The notes below the pieces were generated by a model. The model had not been told where the DNA came from and searched no databases. It was given only the letters and a program-made list of their open reading frames with translations. Below are positions 28,015-37,389 of a stretch of DNA of 64,000 nucleotides, piece by piece. Position 1 is the first letter of the stretch. Every line of letters starts with the position of its first letter. This stretch comes from Bacteroidia bacterium (GTDB lineage: Bacteria > Bacteroidota > Bacteroidia > J057), in assembly GCA_030430205.1 (NCBI GenBank), contig JAUIGE010000023.1:1-64000 (forward strand). Reading direction: 5' to 3'. Both the position numbers and the translations under genes were made by a program.

Positions 28015-29367
28015 TCACGAATCCTTTTCTTCCACCTCTTTCTTTTCCTCCTTATCCCCCAACTTCAAGTCAAACCAATCAATCTTCCGCGAGAAATACA
28101 TGACAAGTCCAAGAATGATGAAAATGCCGATGCTGCCAATTAAGAGCGCAAGGTCCTGGAGCTGGATGATGATAAAAATAAATGAGTAGAGGATCAACAA
28201 AATGCCACTTATCAGGTAAGTGAGTTGGTTGGATTTGAGGATGGCTTTTACATAGCCTGAAATCAGAATCAGGGTAGCAAGGGCCGAGAGGATGAAGGCT
28301 AAATTGTATTTCAGATGTTCCGAAATAGAGAGAAGCAGGGTATAAAATACCACCAAAGCGATACCCACCAGGATATACTGTATGGGGTGAATATAAACCT
28401 TGTTTAAGATTTCGATAAAGAAGAAAACCAAAAAGGTAAAGCCAATGAAAAGGATGGCGTAATTAATGGACCTGTAGGATTTTTGGTAATTGTCAACGGG
28501 TAAAAGCAGGTCTATGCCAAAGCTGGAACTGCGGATATCATTTTGGCTTCCCTTCCAGATTTGGGGGTAGTTTCTGTTGAGGTGCAATACGTTCCAATTG
28601 GCTGTAAAGCCGGAGTCAGAGATGCTTCTGCTATCGGGCAGAAATGCCCCGTTGAAGCTGGGATTATCCCAGCTGGAGGAGATGTTGACATCTGTGACTC
28701 TACCTACCGGCGTGAAATACAAAAGCTGACTGCCTTTTAGGTCAAGGGTAAAGGAGAAATGATAGGAGGTGCTGTCAGATGGGTCTTTGCTGATCGGGGC
28801 ATTTATCCCACTTCTCACTATGTTTTCTGTGGTGACGCCTGGATTAAAGGAGAAACGGGCCTCGTTCCACTCCAAATCAATTTGTTCTTCTATGCCTCTC
28901 AGGTCATCTATACCCAGTTCCATGTGTGCGTTTCCAAAACGCAAATTCTCCTTCGGAATGTCCATTTGAGAAAGGCTCAAATCATCGAATTTGCCGCTAA
29001 AGGTGATTTCGGAATTGTACACCACAATTTCGTATATGCCTCTGTATCTGCGTTCCGGTTGTATTTCCCCTGAAATATTGAGCTCGCTTGGAAGCAGATG
29101 GACAAAGTCTACCACTTCAACCGTTTTGAAGGCAGAATCTTTATAGGAATATTCCTTTTCATACTTCACGAAAGGAATCGTGAGATAGGGACCGGTGAGC
29201 GTTTGCTCATTTCCCCATTTGGTGCTTACCTCCCGAATGGCCTGCTTTTGGGTATATTCCCTATCGTGAATAAGGGCCTTTATCATGGTCGTGGGAATCA
29301 ACAGCAGCAAGCCGATGAATATGATCGTACCGACTTTCAGGTAAATATTGTCTTTCAATGATTTCAT
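28015..29367 (-). CDS. creD: Inner-membrane protein CreD
   Basis: A 450-residue CreD family protein linked to envelope integrity; its molecular role is not established. The family signature at the N-terminus has a membrane helix (residues ~11-30), then HDREYTQKQAIREVS and KWGNEQTLTGPYLTIPF. A long periplasmic domain (to ~residue 290) precedes a cluster of about five membrane helices and a charged C-terminal tail rich in Glu and Lys. No creBC two-component genes adjoin, as is usual in Bacteroidota. Confidence 0.93.
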   Translation of the reverse strand: MKSLKDNIYLKVGTIIFIGLLLLIPTTMIKALIHDREYTQKQAIREVSTKWGNEQTLTGPYLTIPFVKYEKEYSYKDSAFKTVEVVDFVHLLPSELNISGEIQPERRYRGIYEIVVYNSEITFSGKFDDLSLSQMDIPKENLRFGNAHMELGIDDLRGIEEQIDLEWNEARFSFNPGVTTENIVRSGINAPISKDPSDSTSYHFSFTLDLKGSQLLYFTPVGRVTDVNISSSWDNPSFNGAFLPDSRSISDSGFTANWNVLHLNRNYPQIWKGSQNDIRSSSFGIDLLLPVDNYQKSYRSINYAILFIGFTFLVFFFIEILNKVYIHPIQYILVGIALVVFYTLLLSISEHLKYNLAFILSALATLILISGYVKAILKSNQLTYLISGILLILYSFIFIIIQLQDLALLIGSIGIFIILGLVMYFSRKIDWFDLKLGDKEEKKEVEEKDS

Positions 29368-29393
29368 GCTAGCATTGTGTTAATGAAGGGCTT

Positions 29394-30341
29394 TTAGGCC
29401 TCTTTCCATAAGGTTTGAAGTGCGTTCATGTCCCTGACCATGGCATCAAATACCACTTTTTTGTCCACAGATATTTCGCTCAGGCCTTTTTCTGCACCGC
29501 CTAAAGGATATTCCAGGTGAAGAGAAACGGGAACCTTAATCTGGTAGGCTTTCAGCAGGCTAAAATATTTTCCAAAATCCACCATCCCTTCACCGATGGG
29601 AACATTGACAGGCTTCCATTTGCCGTCCACTTTGCCCCAGATAAAGTCTTTCAGAACGATGGTTTTGATATGGTCTTTTAGGAGTTTTAGCCCATTTTCC
29701 CAGGAATGTCCGCCTTCTGCCACGGCATGCCGTATGTCGTATTGCGTCCCGAAATAGGCCGGATTTGCCGTTTCCAACAGCTTTTTCACTTCCCAAAAAG
29801 ATGCTCCCACTTTGGTACCGGCGTGATTTTGATAACAACCGATGATGTCATGTTTTTCATTGAAATCCCCCAGCTTTTTGACCTCATCCTGGTACAACTC
29901 CATCGACTCGTTCATGGAGATTTCAGGCAAATATTTGTACCAATTGGCGCGGTAGTACTGTACGCCTTCCTGCGAAGCGGTTTCTATGATGTTTCGGTCC
30001 AGGGGATTGCTGACGCTTTCGATGGTGGTGGTGATCATTTTGCAGCCCGATCCGCCCTTTTTAATTTCCCTGATCGCCCGGGGCAGATCATCAGACACGG
30101 TTTCGGGCAGCACATGGCCTTTGGGCCGTACGGTGAGATCTATGCCGGAGAAACCCATTTCTGCGGCCACTTCTCCGGCTTCCCTATAGCCCAAAAATTG
30201 AAGATGTTTGGAAAAAATATGGATTTCCAGTTCGTCCTTTTCCCTATCAAGCCCAATCTCAGCAAAAGAAGCGGAGAGAAAGGGAAGCGAGGAAGTCGCT
30301 AGGGTTACTTGCTTGACAAATTTTCTTCTGGAGATGTCCAT
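29394..30341 (-). CDS. Exported sugar phosphate isomerase/epimerase-like TIM-barrel protein
   Basis: A 315-residue xylose-isomerase-like TIM barrel (AP endonuclease family 2 fold). The N-terminus MDISRRKFVKQVTLATSSLP is a twin-arginine-type signal (SRRKF), so export by Tat is likely. Barrel landmarks include LQFLGYREAGEVAAEMGFSGI and later HNHAG-like GCYQNHAGTKVG, YFGTQYDIRHAV and SLHLEYPLGG, with His/Asp/Glu spread as metal ligands. The substrate is unknown; neighbours give no pathway clue, though a secreted glycosidase gene lies across the adjacent repeat element. Confidence 0.85.
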   Translation of the reverse strand: MDISRRKFVKQVTLATSSLPFLSASFAEIGLDREKDELEIHIFSKHLQFLGYREAGEVAAEMGFSGIDLTVRPKGHVLPETVSDDLPRAIREIKKGGSGCKMITTTIESVSNPLDRNIIETASQEGVQYYRANWYKYLPEISMNESMELYQDEVKKLGDFNEKHDIIGCYQNHAGTKVGASFWEVKKLLETANPAYFGTQYDIRHAVAEGGHSWENGLKLLKDHIKTIVLKDFIWGKVDGKWKPVNVPIGEGMVDFGKYFSLLKAYQIKVPVSLHLEYPLGGAEKGLSEISVDKKVVFDAMVRDMNALQTLWKEA

Positions 30342-30448
30342 TTGGGGCTGGTATTTTGAGGTTGAACCATTTACGTAGCATAAAGATATGATTTAAGTTT
30401 GAGGAACAATGAAGAAAATAACTTTCAGTTTGAATCTCTCCATTCAAT

Positions 30449-30713
30449 ACAGGACAATTTTTCAGGAAAGTCCCCCAAAGTCCCGAAGGGACGCCATATT
30501 CAGCATGGGGCGAAGCCCCATGAAGGTAAACGCCTCCAATAGAAGTCCTGAAAGGACGGCATATCTTAGGAAGCCATAGCTAATATATCGCCCTTTCAGG
30601 GCTTTATGACCTGGTGTGAATCGAAGGATCGGGCTTTGCCCGATCGTAGTATATAGCGTCCCTTCAGGACTTTGAGGATGTTTATTATTCATGACTTTCA
30701 TTTTTTGTCCTGT
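30449..30713. repeat. REPIN-like palindromic element with terminal inverted repeats
   Basis: Six hairpins lie within ~200 bp: GTCCC-gaa-GGGAC (30480), CATGGGGC-gaa-GCCCCATG (30504-30522), GTCCT-gaa-AGGAC (30545), GCCCT-ttc-AGGGC (30590), GATCGGGC-ttt-GCCCGATC (30627-30645) and a sixth at 30658-30670. Left and right units are inverted copies (AGTCCyGAA versus TTCAGGaCTTT). The set is bounded by ACAGGACAA (30449) and TTGTCCTGT (30705), and an 11-bp direct repeat ATCTCTCCATT occurs on both sides (30434-30444, 30720-30730). This is the look of REP elements moved by RAYT transposases; no transposase is present here. Confidence 0.75.
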
Positions 30714-30776
30714 ACTAAGATCTCTCCATTAAAAATCTTGATTAGTAGAATTTTAAAAATTATCCGAAATAGCATC

Positions 30777-32813
30777 ATGACTTCTTTTTCAAAACTTCTG
30801 GGGTGGCCTTTATTTCTGTTAACCATCGTTTTTAGTATTCCGCTTTCTCCAGCCCAGACATCTACACAGCCCATCCCGGCCCAATATCCCAATGTGCTGA
30901 ATATCAAGGGTTCACCTCAGCAGCCCGACGACCGGACTGTCTTTAGCTTTTCGGATATGGGGGCATGGTTTTCCTATGCTTTGCCGGATCAGGCAAAATA
31001 TTACGGTAGCTTTTCCGGGCCATTTTTGATGACTCAGGGCAATGGCGTCTGGACCAGTCCCTGCCTGTCTCAAATGGAATTGTACAATCCCGCAACGGGG
31101 GAGACCTATAGTTTTGAAAATGCAAAAAACCATTACTCCCTCTCTCTTCCCGGAAGATTGAGGCAGGGGTTTGAACTGGAAAGGCCAGGTGTCAGTTTAC
31201 AGGTGGAATTGATTTTTGCCAGCAGCAGGACAGCCATGATGCATATCCAAATCCGCCCGCTTGAGGGCACGCCCGATCTGCTATTGGGCATACGGTGGAA
31301 AGGCTACAGCCTTTTGCAAGGCCTTTCTTTCGGAAAAACCGAAAACAGCATTCAGTTGAGATTTGCGGATAGTCCGCATATCGGTGCGATCAGCTGCTCG
31401 GAAAAACACCCGAGCATCAGGTATGCCAGCAAAGAGCAGTACCAGTTGGCATTTGAAGGAAATGACATTTCCGCTCCCGGCGGCTGGCAGCTAGCCCTGA
31501 CCCATAGCATCTGTTTTGATGCCAACGAATGGGCACTCGAAAAGCCCCTGCTGGATGCCATACTGGCTGACCCTCAAAAGCATTTGCAGCTCAACGATCA
31601 GCGTTGGACGAAGATGCTGGGCGATCTGCTCCCGCAGAAGATGCCTGCTGATCAGCATCGCCTGGCAGTCAAATGCCTGGAGACGCTGGTCACCAATTGG
31701 CGCAGCCCTGCGGGCTTTTTGAAGCACGAGGGCCTGTTTCCCAGCTACAATTACGAATGGTTTCATGGCTTCTGGGCATGGGATAGTTGGAAGCATGCTG
31801 TGGCTTTGGCGAAAGTTCATCCGGAACTGGCGCAGAATCAGATTCTGGCCATGTTTGACTTTCAGAACCCTCGCGGCATGATCGCCGACTGTGTATACCG
31901 TGATACGGTGATCGAGCAGCACAATTGGCGCAATAGCAAGCCGTCGCTGGCGGCATGGGCTGCCTGGAAGGTCTTTGAGAAAACGGCCGATACGGCCTTT
32001 CTGCGGGCTTTGTACCCCCGCCTCGTGCGCTACCACCAGTGGTGGTATAGCGACCGTGACCACGACCAGAATGGTCTCTGCGAATATGGCTCCACCGACG
32101 GCAGCGTCGAGGCTGCCAAATGGGAAAGCGGCATGGACAATGCCGTACGGTTTGACGAGGTGGAAATCGTGCAGAATAAGGATTCTGCCTGGTCTTTGAA
32201 GCAGGAAAGCGTGGATTTGAATGCCTATTTGTATGCCGAAAAGAGGTTTCTTTCCAGGATTTGCGATGTGATAGGGGAGGAGGCTGCCGCCCAAAAATAC
32301 CGGGAGGCTTCAGACAAACTGAAAGAGGACATCCGCAGGGTATTTTTTGACTCCGAAAGCGGCTGGTTTTATGATGTGCAGCTCGAAAGCAAAGAGCATG
32401 TCAAAGTGATGGGCCCTGAAGGCTGGATACCGCTCTGGGCGGAAATCGCAACGCCTAAGCAGGCAAAAGCTGTAGCCCGCAATATGCTCGACACCTCCCA
32501 ATTTGCAACCTATATTCCCTTTCCTACCCTTGCAGCGAATCACCCCCAATTTTCACCCCAAAACGGCTACTGGCGCGGGCCCGTCTGGTTGGATCAGGCT
32601 TATTTTGCCATGGAAGGCCTGCAGAACTATGGCTACAAAAAGGACGCTTCACGCCTGAAGCTGCAACTCATAGAGCGGCTGGAGGGATTGAAAGAGGGCG
32701 AGGCGCCCATCCGGGAAAACTATCACCCGTTGACGGGAAAAGGGCTGGAGGCCAGGCATTTTAGCTGGTCTGCAGCCCTTTTGTTACTGATGATGTGGGG
32801 GGATGATTATTGA
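30777..32813 (+). CDS. Secreted GH63/trehalase-like glycoside hydrolase
   Basis: A 678-residue exported glycosidase with an (alpha/alpha)6 barrel of the GH63/GH37 type (alpha-glucosidase, mannosylglycerate hydrolase or trehalase-like). The signal peptide runs over residues ~1-28 (ends PLSPAQ). After an N-terminal beta domain (to ~residue 280) the barrel shows WFHGFWAWDSWKHAVAL, NWRNSKPSLAAWA, EYGSTDGSVEAAKWESGMDNA (likely catalytic acid region) and YWRGPVWLDQAYFAMEGL near the C-terminus, all family hallmarks. ATG 30777 is chosen because earlier ATGs precede no signal-like sequence and fall in the repeat element. The precise substrate cannot be read from sequence. Confidence 0.87.
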   Translation: MTSFSKLLGWPLFLLTIVFSIPLSPAQTSTQPIPAQYPNVLNIKGSPQQPDDRTVFSFSDMGAWFSYALPDQAKYYGSFSGPFLMTQGNGVWTSPCLSQMELYNPATGETYSFENAKNHYSLSLPGRLRQGFELERPGVSLQVELIFASSRTAMMHIQIRPLEGTPDLLLGIRWKGYSLLQGLSFGKTENSIQLRFADSPHIGAISCSEKHPSIRYASKEQYQLAFEGNDISAPGGWQLALTHSICFDANEWALEKPLLDAILADPQKHLQLNDQRWTKMLGDLLPQKMPADQHRLAVKCLETLVTNWRSPAGFLKHEGLFPSYNYEWFHGFWAWDSWKHAVALAKVHPELAQNQILAMFDFQNPRGMIADCVYRDTVIEQHNWRNSKPSLAAWAAWKVFEKTADTAFLRALYPRLVRYHQWWYSDRDHDQNGLCEYGSTDGSVEAAKWESGMDNAVRFDEVEIVQNKDSAWSLKQESVDLNAYLYAEKRFLSRICDVIGEEAAAQKYREASDKLKEDIRRVFFDSESGWFYDVQLESKEHVKVMGPEGWIPLWAEIATPKQAKAVARNMLDTSQFATYIPFPTLAANHPQFSPQNGYWRGPVWLDQAYFAMEGLQNYGYKKDASRLKLQLIERLEGLKEGEAPIRENYHPLTGKGLEARHFSWSAALLLLMMWGDDY

Positions 32814-32818
32814 GGTAT

Positions 32819-33136
32819 TTACCTGATTCGATGCTGCAAGCTGCTCCATCCCCCTCCATTATGAACTTCCGTGAAGCCATTGGATTTTAGGATGCCTTTG
32901 GCGGAAGCGCTTCGCATACCGCTTGCGCAGCAGGTTATGATAGGTTTGTTTTTGTCCTTTAACTTCTTCAATCCCTTGCTGAGTGTTTCCACGGGGATAT
33001 TGATGGAGCCTTTGATGTGCCCCTGGGCAAATTCACCTTTAGTGCGGACATCGAGGATGATTGCACCTTCTTTGACCAATTGGGCAAGATCTATCTGTGG
33101 GCCAATACCCAAAAGTTTTTTGAGAATACCAAGCAT
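32819..33136 (-). CDS. Rhodanese-domain protein
   Basis: A 105-residue single-domain rhodanese, cytoplasmic, likely a sulfurtransferase or persulfide carrier. Motifs: VILDVRTKGEFAQGHIKGSINIP, and the active loop CCASGMRSASA with the catalytic Cys. It is last of three minus-strand genes with the adjacent rhodanese and a Crp/Fnr regulator, a grouping seen for sulfide or redox stress genes. Confidence 0.92.
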   Translation of the reverse strand: MLGILKKLLGIGPQIDLAQLVKEGAIILDVRTKGEFAQGHIKGSINIPVETLSKGLKKLKDKNKPIITCCASGMRSASAKGILKSNGFTEVHNGGGWSSLQHRIR

Positions 33137-33147
33137 GTCTGTTGTTG

Positions 33148-33441
33148 TTAATTTTTAAAGGAAGCCTGAGCTTGAAGGGCATTTACATTGAACCATGAGC
33201 CACCATTGTAACAGTCAAAGCCTTGCTGAGACAAAAAGGCTTGTGCCTGTCCACTTCTTCCACCTGACAAACAGCACAATACAAGCGGTTGCTTCAGGCT
33301 TTTGAGTTCGTCCATTCGTTTTTGGATTTCCTGCAAGGGAATGTTGACAGAGCCGTTTACATTTCCACCCATAAATTCAGGGCGCGTTCTCACATCTACG
33401 ATTGTGCCTTGATTTTCCTTGATGATTTTTTCGATATTCAT
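33148..33441 (-). CDS. Rhodanese-domain protein
   Basis: A 97-residue single-domain rhodanese with TIVDVRTRPEFMGGNVNGSVNIP and active loop CCLSGGRSGQA. It is similar to its downstream neighbour (12-bp gap), probably by duplication. ATG 33441 is preferred over 33489 because the family domain begins there. It is preceded by a 59-bp spacer containing the palindrome ACAATTGT, which could be a regulator site. Confidence 0.9.
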   Translation of the reverse strand: MNIEKIIKENQGTIVDVRTRPEFMGGNVNGSVNIPLQEIQKRMDELKSLKQPLVLCCLSGGRSGQAQAFLSQQGFDCYNGGSWFNVNALQAQASFKN

Positions 33442-33500
33442 GTTTCTTAATTTTATGGCACAAATATCGGTGAGATTTTTCAGCCCCACAGTTACAATTG

Positions 33501-34121
33501 TTACATAAGAGAAATTTTATTCCTGCCCAACTTCACCATTCCTTCAGCTTCCATTTGTTTGAGCAGCCGGGATACGACCACTCTGGCTGTGCCCAGTTCA
33601 TTTGCCAGTTGTTCATGGGTGATATTCAGCTCTTTGCTTTGGGTAAGTTCACATTTTGTATGGAGAAATTTCAATATGCGTTCATCCATTTTTTTGAAAG
33701 CGACCGCATTGACGACTTCCAGCAGTTCTTCAAAGCGTTTGTGATATAAACGAAATATGTAATCCAGCCATTCCGGAAATTCCGCAATCAATATATGTAC
33801 CTTGTCAATGGGGATAAAAAGTATTTCGCTTGCTTCTTCAGCAATGGCTTTTACCTTGCTGGTGTCATGGTGCAAACCACCCAAAAAGGACATGATACAG
33901 CTTTCTCCGGCTTTTATGTAATACAATAGTATTTCTCTGCCATCCTCTTCTGTCCGCATAACCCGAATGCTACCTGAAGTCACAATGGGAATGGCGTTGA
34001 TATAGGCATTTTCATTGAGGATAATTTCTCCCTCCGCGTATGTTTTGCTAAAACCAAAATCAGTCAGCTTTTCTCCTATCAAAGGGGAGGATTTAAATTC
34101 AAGAATTTCATGTAGTTCCAT
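33501..34121 (-). CDS. Crp/Fnr family transcriptional regulator
   Basis: A 206-residue regulator: N-terminal cyclic-nucleotide-binding-like beta barrel (residues ~20-120, with EGEIILNENAYINAIPIV and GSIRVMR), a dimer helix, and a C-terminal winged HTH (~150-206: NITHEQLANELGTARVVVSRLLKQMEAEGMV). No Fnr-type cysteine cluster is visible, so it is not an iron-sulfur sensor. It likely controls the two rhodanese genes downstream, and perhaps the divergent gene 45 bp away. A TATTTTTG -7-like box ends only four bases before its ATG, which would give a leaderless transcript. Confidence 0.9.
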   Translation of the reverse strand: MELHEILEFKSSPLIGEKLTDFGFSKTYAEGEIILNENAYINAIPIVTSGSIRVMRTEEDGREILLYYIKAGESCIMSFLGGLHHDTSKVKAIAEEASEILFIPIDKVHILIAEFPEWLDYIFRLYHKRFEELLEVVNAVAFKKMDERILKFLHTKCELTQSKELNITHEQLANELGTARVVVSRLLKQMEAEGMVKLGRNKISLM

Positions 34122-34125
34122 GGTA

Positions 34126-34133
34126 CAAAAATA
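34126..34133 (-). promoter_or_regulatory. Candidate -7 box abutting the Crp/Fnr start codon
   Basis: On the minus strand TATTTTTG matches TAnnTTTG and is separated from the ATG by four bases (TACC), implying initiation at or near the start codon. Confidence 0.35.
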
Positions 34134-34166
34134 GTCATTTATGATTTTTTATGTTGTTTTGCTTTT

Positions 34167-34802
34167 ATGAACAATCTGTTATCTATCATCAAAGACATTG
34201 TGATATCCGGTGTCATTGCCATTTTGACTTCGGGTTTGTTTGAGGTATCCAATACCATTTACCAATCAATCATCACAGTTTTGATACTGGTCATCATCTT
34301 CCTGATACTGAGGGGGATAGAGAAAATGTCCAAAAAACTTGAAATCCTTTCCATTCTTTATGTTGAGCAGTTTCTGCTTCCCTTTTTGAAATCATTGGAT
34401 GTCAGCCAGGGATTAACTGTTCGGGAGACTCGTATTGAAAAAGTAAAAGTATGTATCATCCTGCCCCAAAACATGGATGAAATCGAGCAGATACGGGAAA
34501 CGCTCAGGACTTTGGATATGATCCAAATACCTCTCTCTCAGACCAGTAGCCGTAATCTCGCCACCTACGGTAAATTTATAGGGCGCAATCAGCTGATATT
34601 ATTTGACACGCCTGCCAGCTGGATGGCTAGTCTAAACTATTTGAAAGAAGCAAAGGGAATGGATGAGCGGAAAATCTCACAATTGCTTGTGAAAATGGAT
34701 GCAGACATTCAATCTTATGCCAGCAAAGTCACAGAAGACTTAGGCCTTCCTGTCAACCTGAACTTCATTCACTTATCTGATTTCGAAAATTATTACAATT
34801 GA
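34167..34802 (+). CDS. Two-TM protein with STING-like cytosolic domain
   Basis: A 211-residue protein. Two N-terminal membrane helices (~9-28 and ~33-51) are followed by a ~155-residue alpha/beta domain. Its element order matches the STING ligand-binding fold: a long first helix LSILYVEQFLLPFLKSL, a strand KVCIILPQ, a helix, strands around SSRNLATYGKFIGRNQLILF, then DTPASWMASLNYL and helix EAKGMDERKISQLL, ending with strand PVNLNFIHL. By eye this parallels human STING (YILLP ... SIYELL ... EYATPLQTLFAMS ... AGFSREDRLEQA) and the bacterial TM-STING effectors of CBASS. No CD-NTase cyclase is in the window, so it would be an orphan. It is divergent from the Crp/Fnr gene. The STING assignment is inference; a membrane protein of unknown family is the fallback. 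Confidence 0.5.
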   Translation: MNNLLSIIKDIVISGVIAILTSGLFEVSNTIYQSIITVLILVIIFLILRGIEKMSKKLEILSILYVEQFLLPFLKSLDVSQGLTVRETRIEKVKVCIILPQNMDEIEQIRETLRTLDMIQIPLSQTSSRNLATYGKFIGRNQLILFDTPASWMASLNYLKEAKGMDERKISQLLVKMDADIQSYASKVTEDLGLPVNLNFIHLSDFENYYN

Positions 34803-34837
34803 GTTCCAGGTTGATTTTCCATGTTTTCCCCTGCTTC

Positions 34838-37351
34838 CTAAGCCGAGTTCCTGCTCGCATTGATATTTCCATACAAAGACCGGATCACAAGCTTTTCATA
34901 CAGCTCCTTATTTTCGGGATCGGAATTGCTTTGAATCTGCTGTAAAGCATAATTCTGAATCAGGATCAGCGGCAGGACGATGTCTTCCCGGATCTGGATA
35001 GAATTGCGGGTGATTTCTTCCTTTTCCATCAGGATGCTATATCCTGTCAGCTCCAGGATCATGCTTTTGGAAAGCAGGTATTCTTCATAGAGATATATCC
35101 AGAATTCCCTGAATTCTTCGTTGGCCTTCATATAGGAAGTCAACTCAAAAAAGCATTTGGTGAGCGACATCATGCTGTTGTCGATGAGCGTTCTGAAAAA
35201 GGCGGAGGAAGTATAGAGCTTCCTGATTTCGTCCATTTTGCCCCTGCCTTTCAGTCTGGAAATCGCGCTGCCGATCCCGAAATATCCGGGGATATTCTGT
35301 TTGAGTTGGCTCCATGAGCCGACGTAGGAAATGGCTCTCAGGTCTTTCAGCGTGAGTTTTTTGTCAGCATTTCGTTTGTTGGGTCGGCTGCCGATATGCG
35401 CCTGGGCATAGTACTTCAGGGTCGTCATTTGCTCCAGGTAGGGCAGGAACTGCGGCTGGTGTTTCAGCTCGGTGTATTTCTGGTAACTCAGTTCACTGAG
35501 TTCTTCCAATAGCGCCCTTTCTTCCGCTGAAAGCCTGGCTTCCTCCTGCCTGATGCTGCCTTTGAGCCCGGAAGTAATCATCTGCTCGGCATTGAATTTG
35601 AACTTCTCAGGCGTACCGTAGGTACTGGTGATGGTCTGGCCCTGGATCGTCATCTGAATTTCTTCATGAGAAATGCCGGGACCCAGCGCCGCATAAAAAT
35701 TATGCGTCTTCCCCCCGCCACGGGCGGGAGGTCCGCCTCTGCCATCAAAAAAGATGGCCGCTATCTCATGCTTGCGGCATACCGCCGTCAGCTTTTCCTT
35801 GGAGCGAAAAATCTCCCAATTGGCCTTCAGGTAGCCACCATCTTTGGTGCCGTCAGAAAATCCCAGCATCATCGTTTGCCGCTTTTGGCGGCGATCGACA
35901 TGGGCTTTATAAGCCTCAATACCCAACAGGCGATCCATGATCTCCTGACAGGCTGCCATGCCCTGCATGGTCTCAAAAAGCGGAATGATGTCAAAACTCA
36001 GTTCTTCCTTTTGCGTGATCCAGCGCATCAGCCCCAAAACATATAGCACCGAGAATATATCCTCGGAATTGCTGATGATGTACCTGTGGCAACCTGCCTC
36101 GCCATTGGCTTGCTGGAGCGCGCCCAGTTGGGCGATGTTTTGGATGGTATCATTCACGATGGGATCGCCATCGAGTTCTTTGGGGATCGGGACCGATCCC
36201 TGCGTCAGCAATTCAATCTGCGCTTCCTCGCTGAGTTCTGAAATCGTTTCAGTGATCAGGCCGGCTTTCTGCAGCAGGTACTCCACCGTTTGCACATGCC
36301 CACTGTGATCCTGCCGTATATCGAGCGAGGCAAAATGGTTTTTGAAAACCTTCACTTTCGCCATAAGCTTCTGCAAATCAGTCAGATAAAGGCTTTCATA
36401 CTTTTCGATAAGCGTCTTCTCGGCTGACTGAAGTGTTTCCAGGATTTCGCTATAATCCACCCGCTGATCCGCATGGAACATAGCCTGGTAAAGCTTGCCC
36501 AGCAAAGCCTGAAGGCTGCTTTCGATCTCCTTGAAGGTGAGTTTGGAGATGAGCGTTTTGAGCTCATTGTAGTAGCACTTCATCAAGGTCATCCGCAATT
36601 GGTCGATCACCTCGCGGGTGGTTTGGTAAGTCACGAAGGGATTGCCATCCCTGTCGCCACAAGGCCAGAAGCCCAGGCTTACGAGCGCGGGATTGTCCAG
36701 CTGAGGATACTGCTTTTGGAGGGAATAATAGAAATCTCCCATCGCATCGTAGTAGGCATATCTGCAGATATGGATGATGTTTTTGGCTTCTTCAATGGGT
36801 GTGGGATTCTTCGCATTCACCAATGAAGTCAGGCCGAGCTGATGGAGCAGCAGGTCAATCTCTTCCAGCTTATTTTTGGCAATCTGCTTTCTCAGCCGGG
36901 AGATGATATTCAGGACGGGCGGGCGGTAAAATTGCGTGGGATGCGCCGTCAGGACAATCCTGACTTTGAATTGGTTGAGCTTATCCATCAGATCTGCCTG
37001 ATGTCCCTGGCTATCAAATTTTGTAAAAATATCCTTGATGCTGCTCACTTCCTGATCCGACAGTTCCTGAGGCGAAATCGAGTCCTCCAGGCTGTCAAAC
37101 AAAACGATTTGCCGCTCCACATACTGAATGACGTGAAACATAAAATCAATTTTGCTCTTGCCGATGATGCTTGCATTGGCTTCCCAAAAGCTGTTGATGA
37201 TCTCGGTGGGGTTCTTTTCCGCAGCAATTTCCTCCCTGGCATAGCGCTTCAGCAAAGGCAGCAAATGCCCCACATGGTTGGATTCCTGGTAGTAAAGGTT
37301 GAGAAAAAGGCTGTTGTAGAGTTGATAACGTTTGCTTAATTCTTTGTTCAT
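34838..37351 (-). CDS. ppc: Phosphoenolpyruvate carboxylase
   Basis: Converts PEP and bicarbonate to oxaloacetate, replenishing the TCA cycle. The 837-residue product is a little shorter than the ~880-930 usual for the family but has both signature regions: LTAHPTQ with the catalytic His (residues ~134-140), and MLGFSDGTKDGGYLKANW followed by FFDGRGGPPARGGG, the catalytic Arg/Gly-rich loop. A C-terminal segment ends SLYGNINASRNSA. Other than length, no key residue appears missing. Confidence 0.96.
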   Translation of the reverse strand: MNKELSKRYQLYNSLFLNLYYQESNHVGHLLPLLKRYAREEIAAEKNPTEIINSFWEANASIIGKSKIDFMFHVIQYVERQIVLFDSLEDSISPQELSDQEVSSIKDIFTKFDSQGHQADLMDKLNQFKVRIVLTAHPTQFYRPPVLNIISRLRKQIAKNKLEEIDLLLHQLGLTSLVNAKNPTPIEEAKNIIHICRYAYYDAMGDFYYSLQKQYPQLDNPALVSLGFWPCGDRDGNPFVTYQTTREVIDQLRMTLMKCYYNELKTLISKLTFKEIESSLQALLGKLYQAMFHADQRVDYSEILETLQSAEKTLIEKYESLYLTDLQKLMAKVKVFKNHFASLDIRQDHSGHVQTVEYLLQKAGLITETISELSEEAQIELLTQGSVPIPKELDGDPIVNDTIQNIAQLGALQQANGEAGCHRYIISNSEDIFSVLYVLGLMRWITQKEELSFDIIPLFETMQGMAACQEIMDRLLGIEAYKAHVDRRQKRQTMMLGFSDGTKDGGYLKANWEIFRSKEKLTAVCRKHEIAAIFFDGRGGPPARGGGKTHNFYAALGPGISHEEIQMTIQGQTITSTYGTPEKFKFNAEQMITSGLKGSIRQEEARLSAEERALLEELSELSYQKYTELKHQPQFLPYLEQMTTLKYYAQAHIGSRPNKRNADKKLTLKDLRAISYVGSWSQLKQNIPGYFGIGSAISRLKGRGKMDEIRKLYTSSAFFRTLIDNSMMSLTKCFFELTSYMKANEEFREFWIYLYEEYLLSKSMILELTGYSILMEKEEITRNSIQIREDIVLPLILIQNYALQQIQSNSDPENKELYEKLVIRSLYGNINASRNSA

Positions 37352-37389
37352 TCAAATGGGTAATGGGGCAGTTTAAAAAAAGATAAGTT

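Noticed and set aside
30462-30701. A 79-aa open frame in the REPIN-like element
   Set aside because: It is a translation of palindromic repeats; such frames recur wherever these elements occur.
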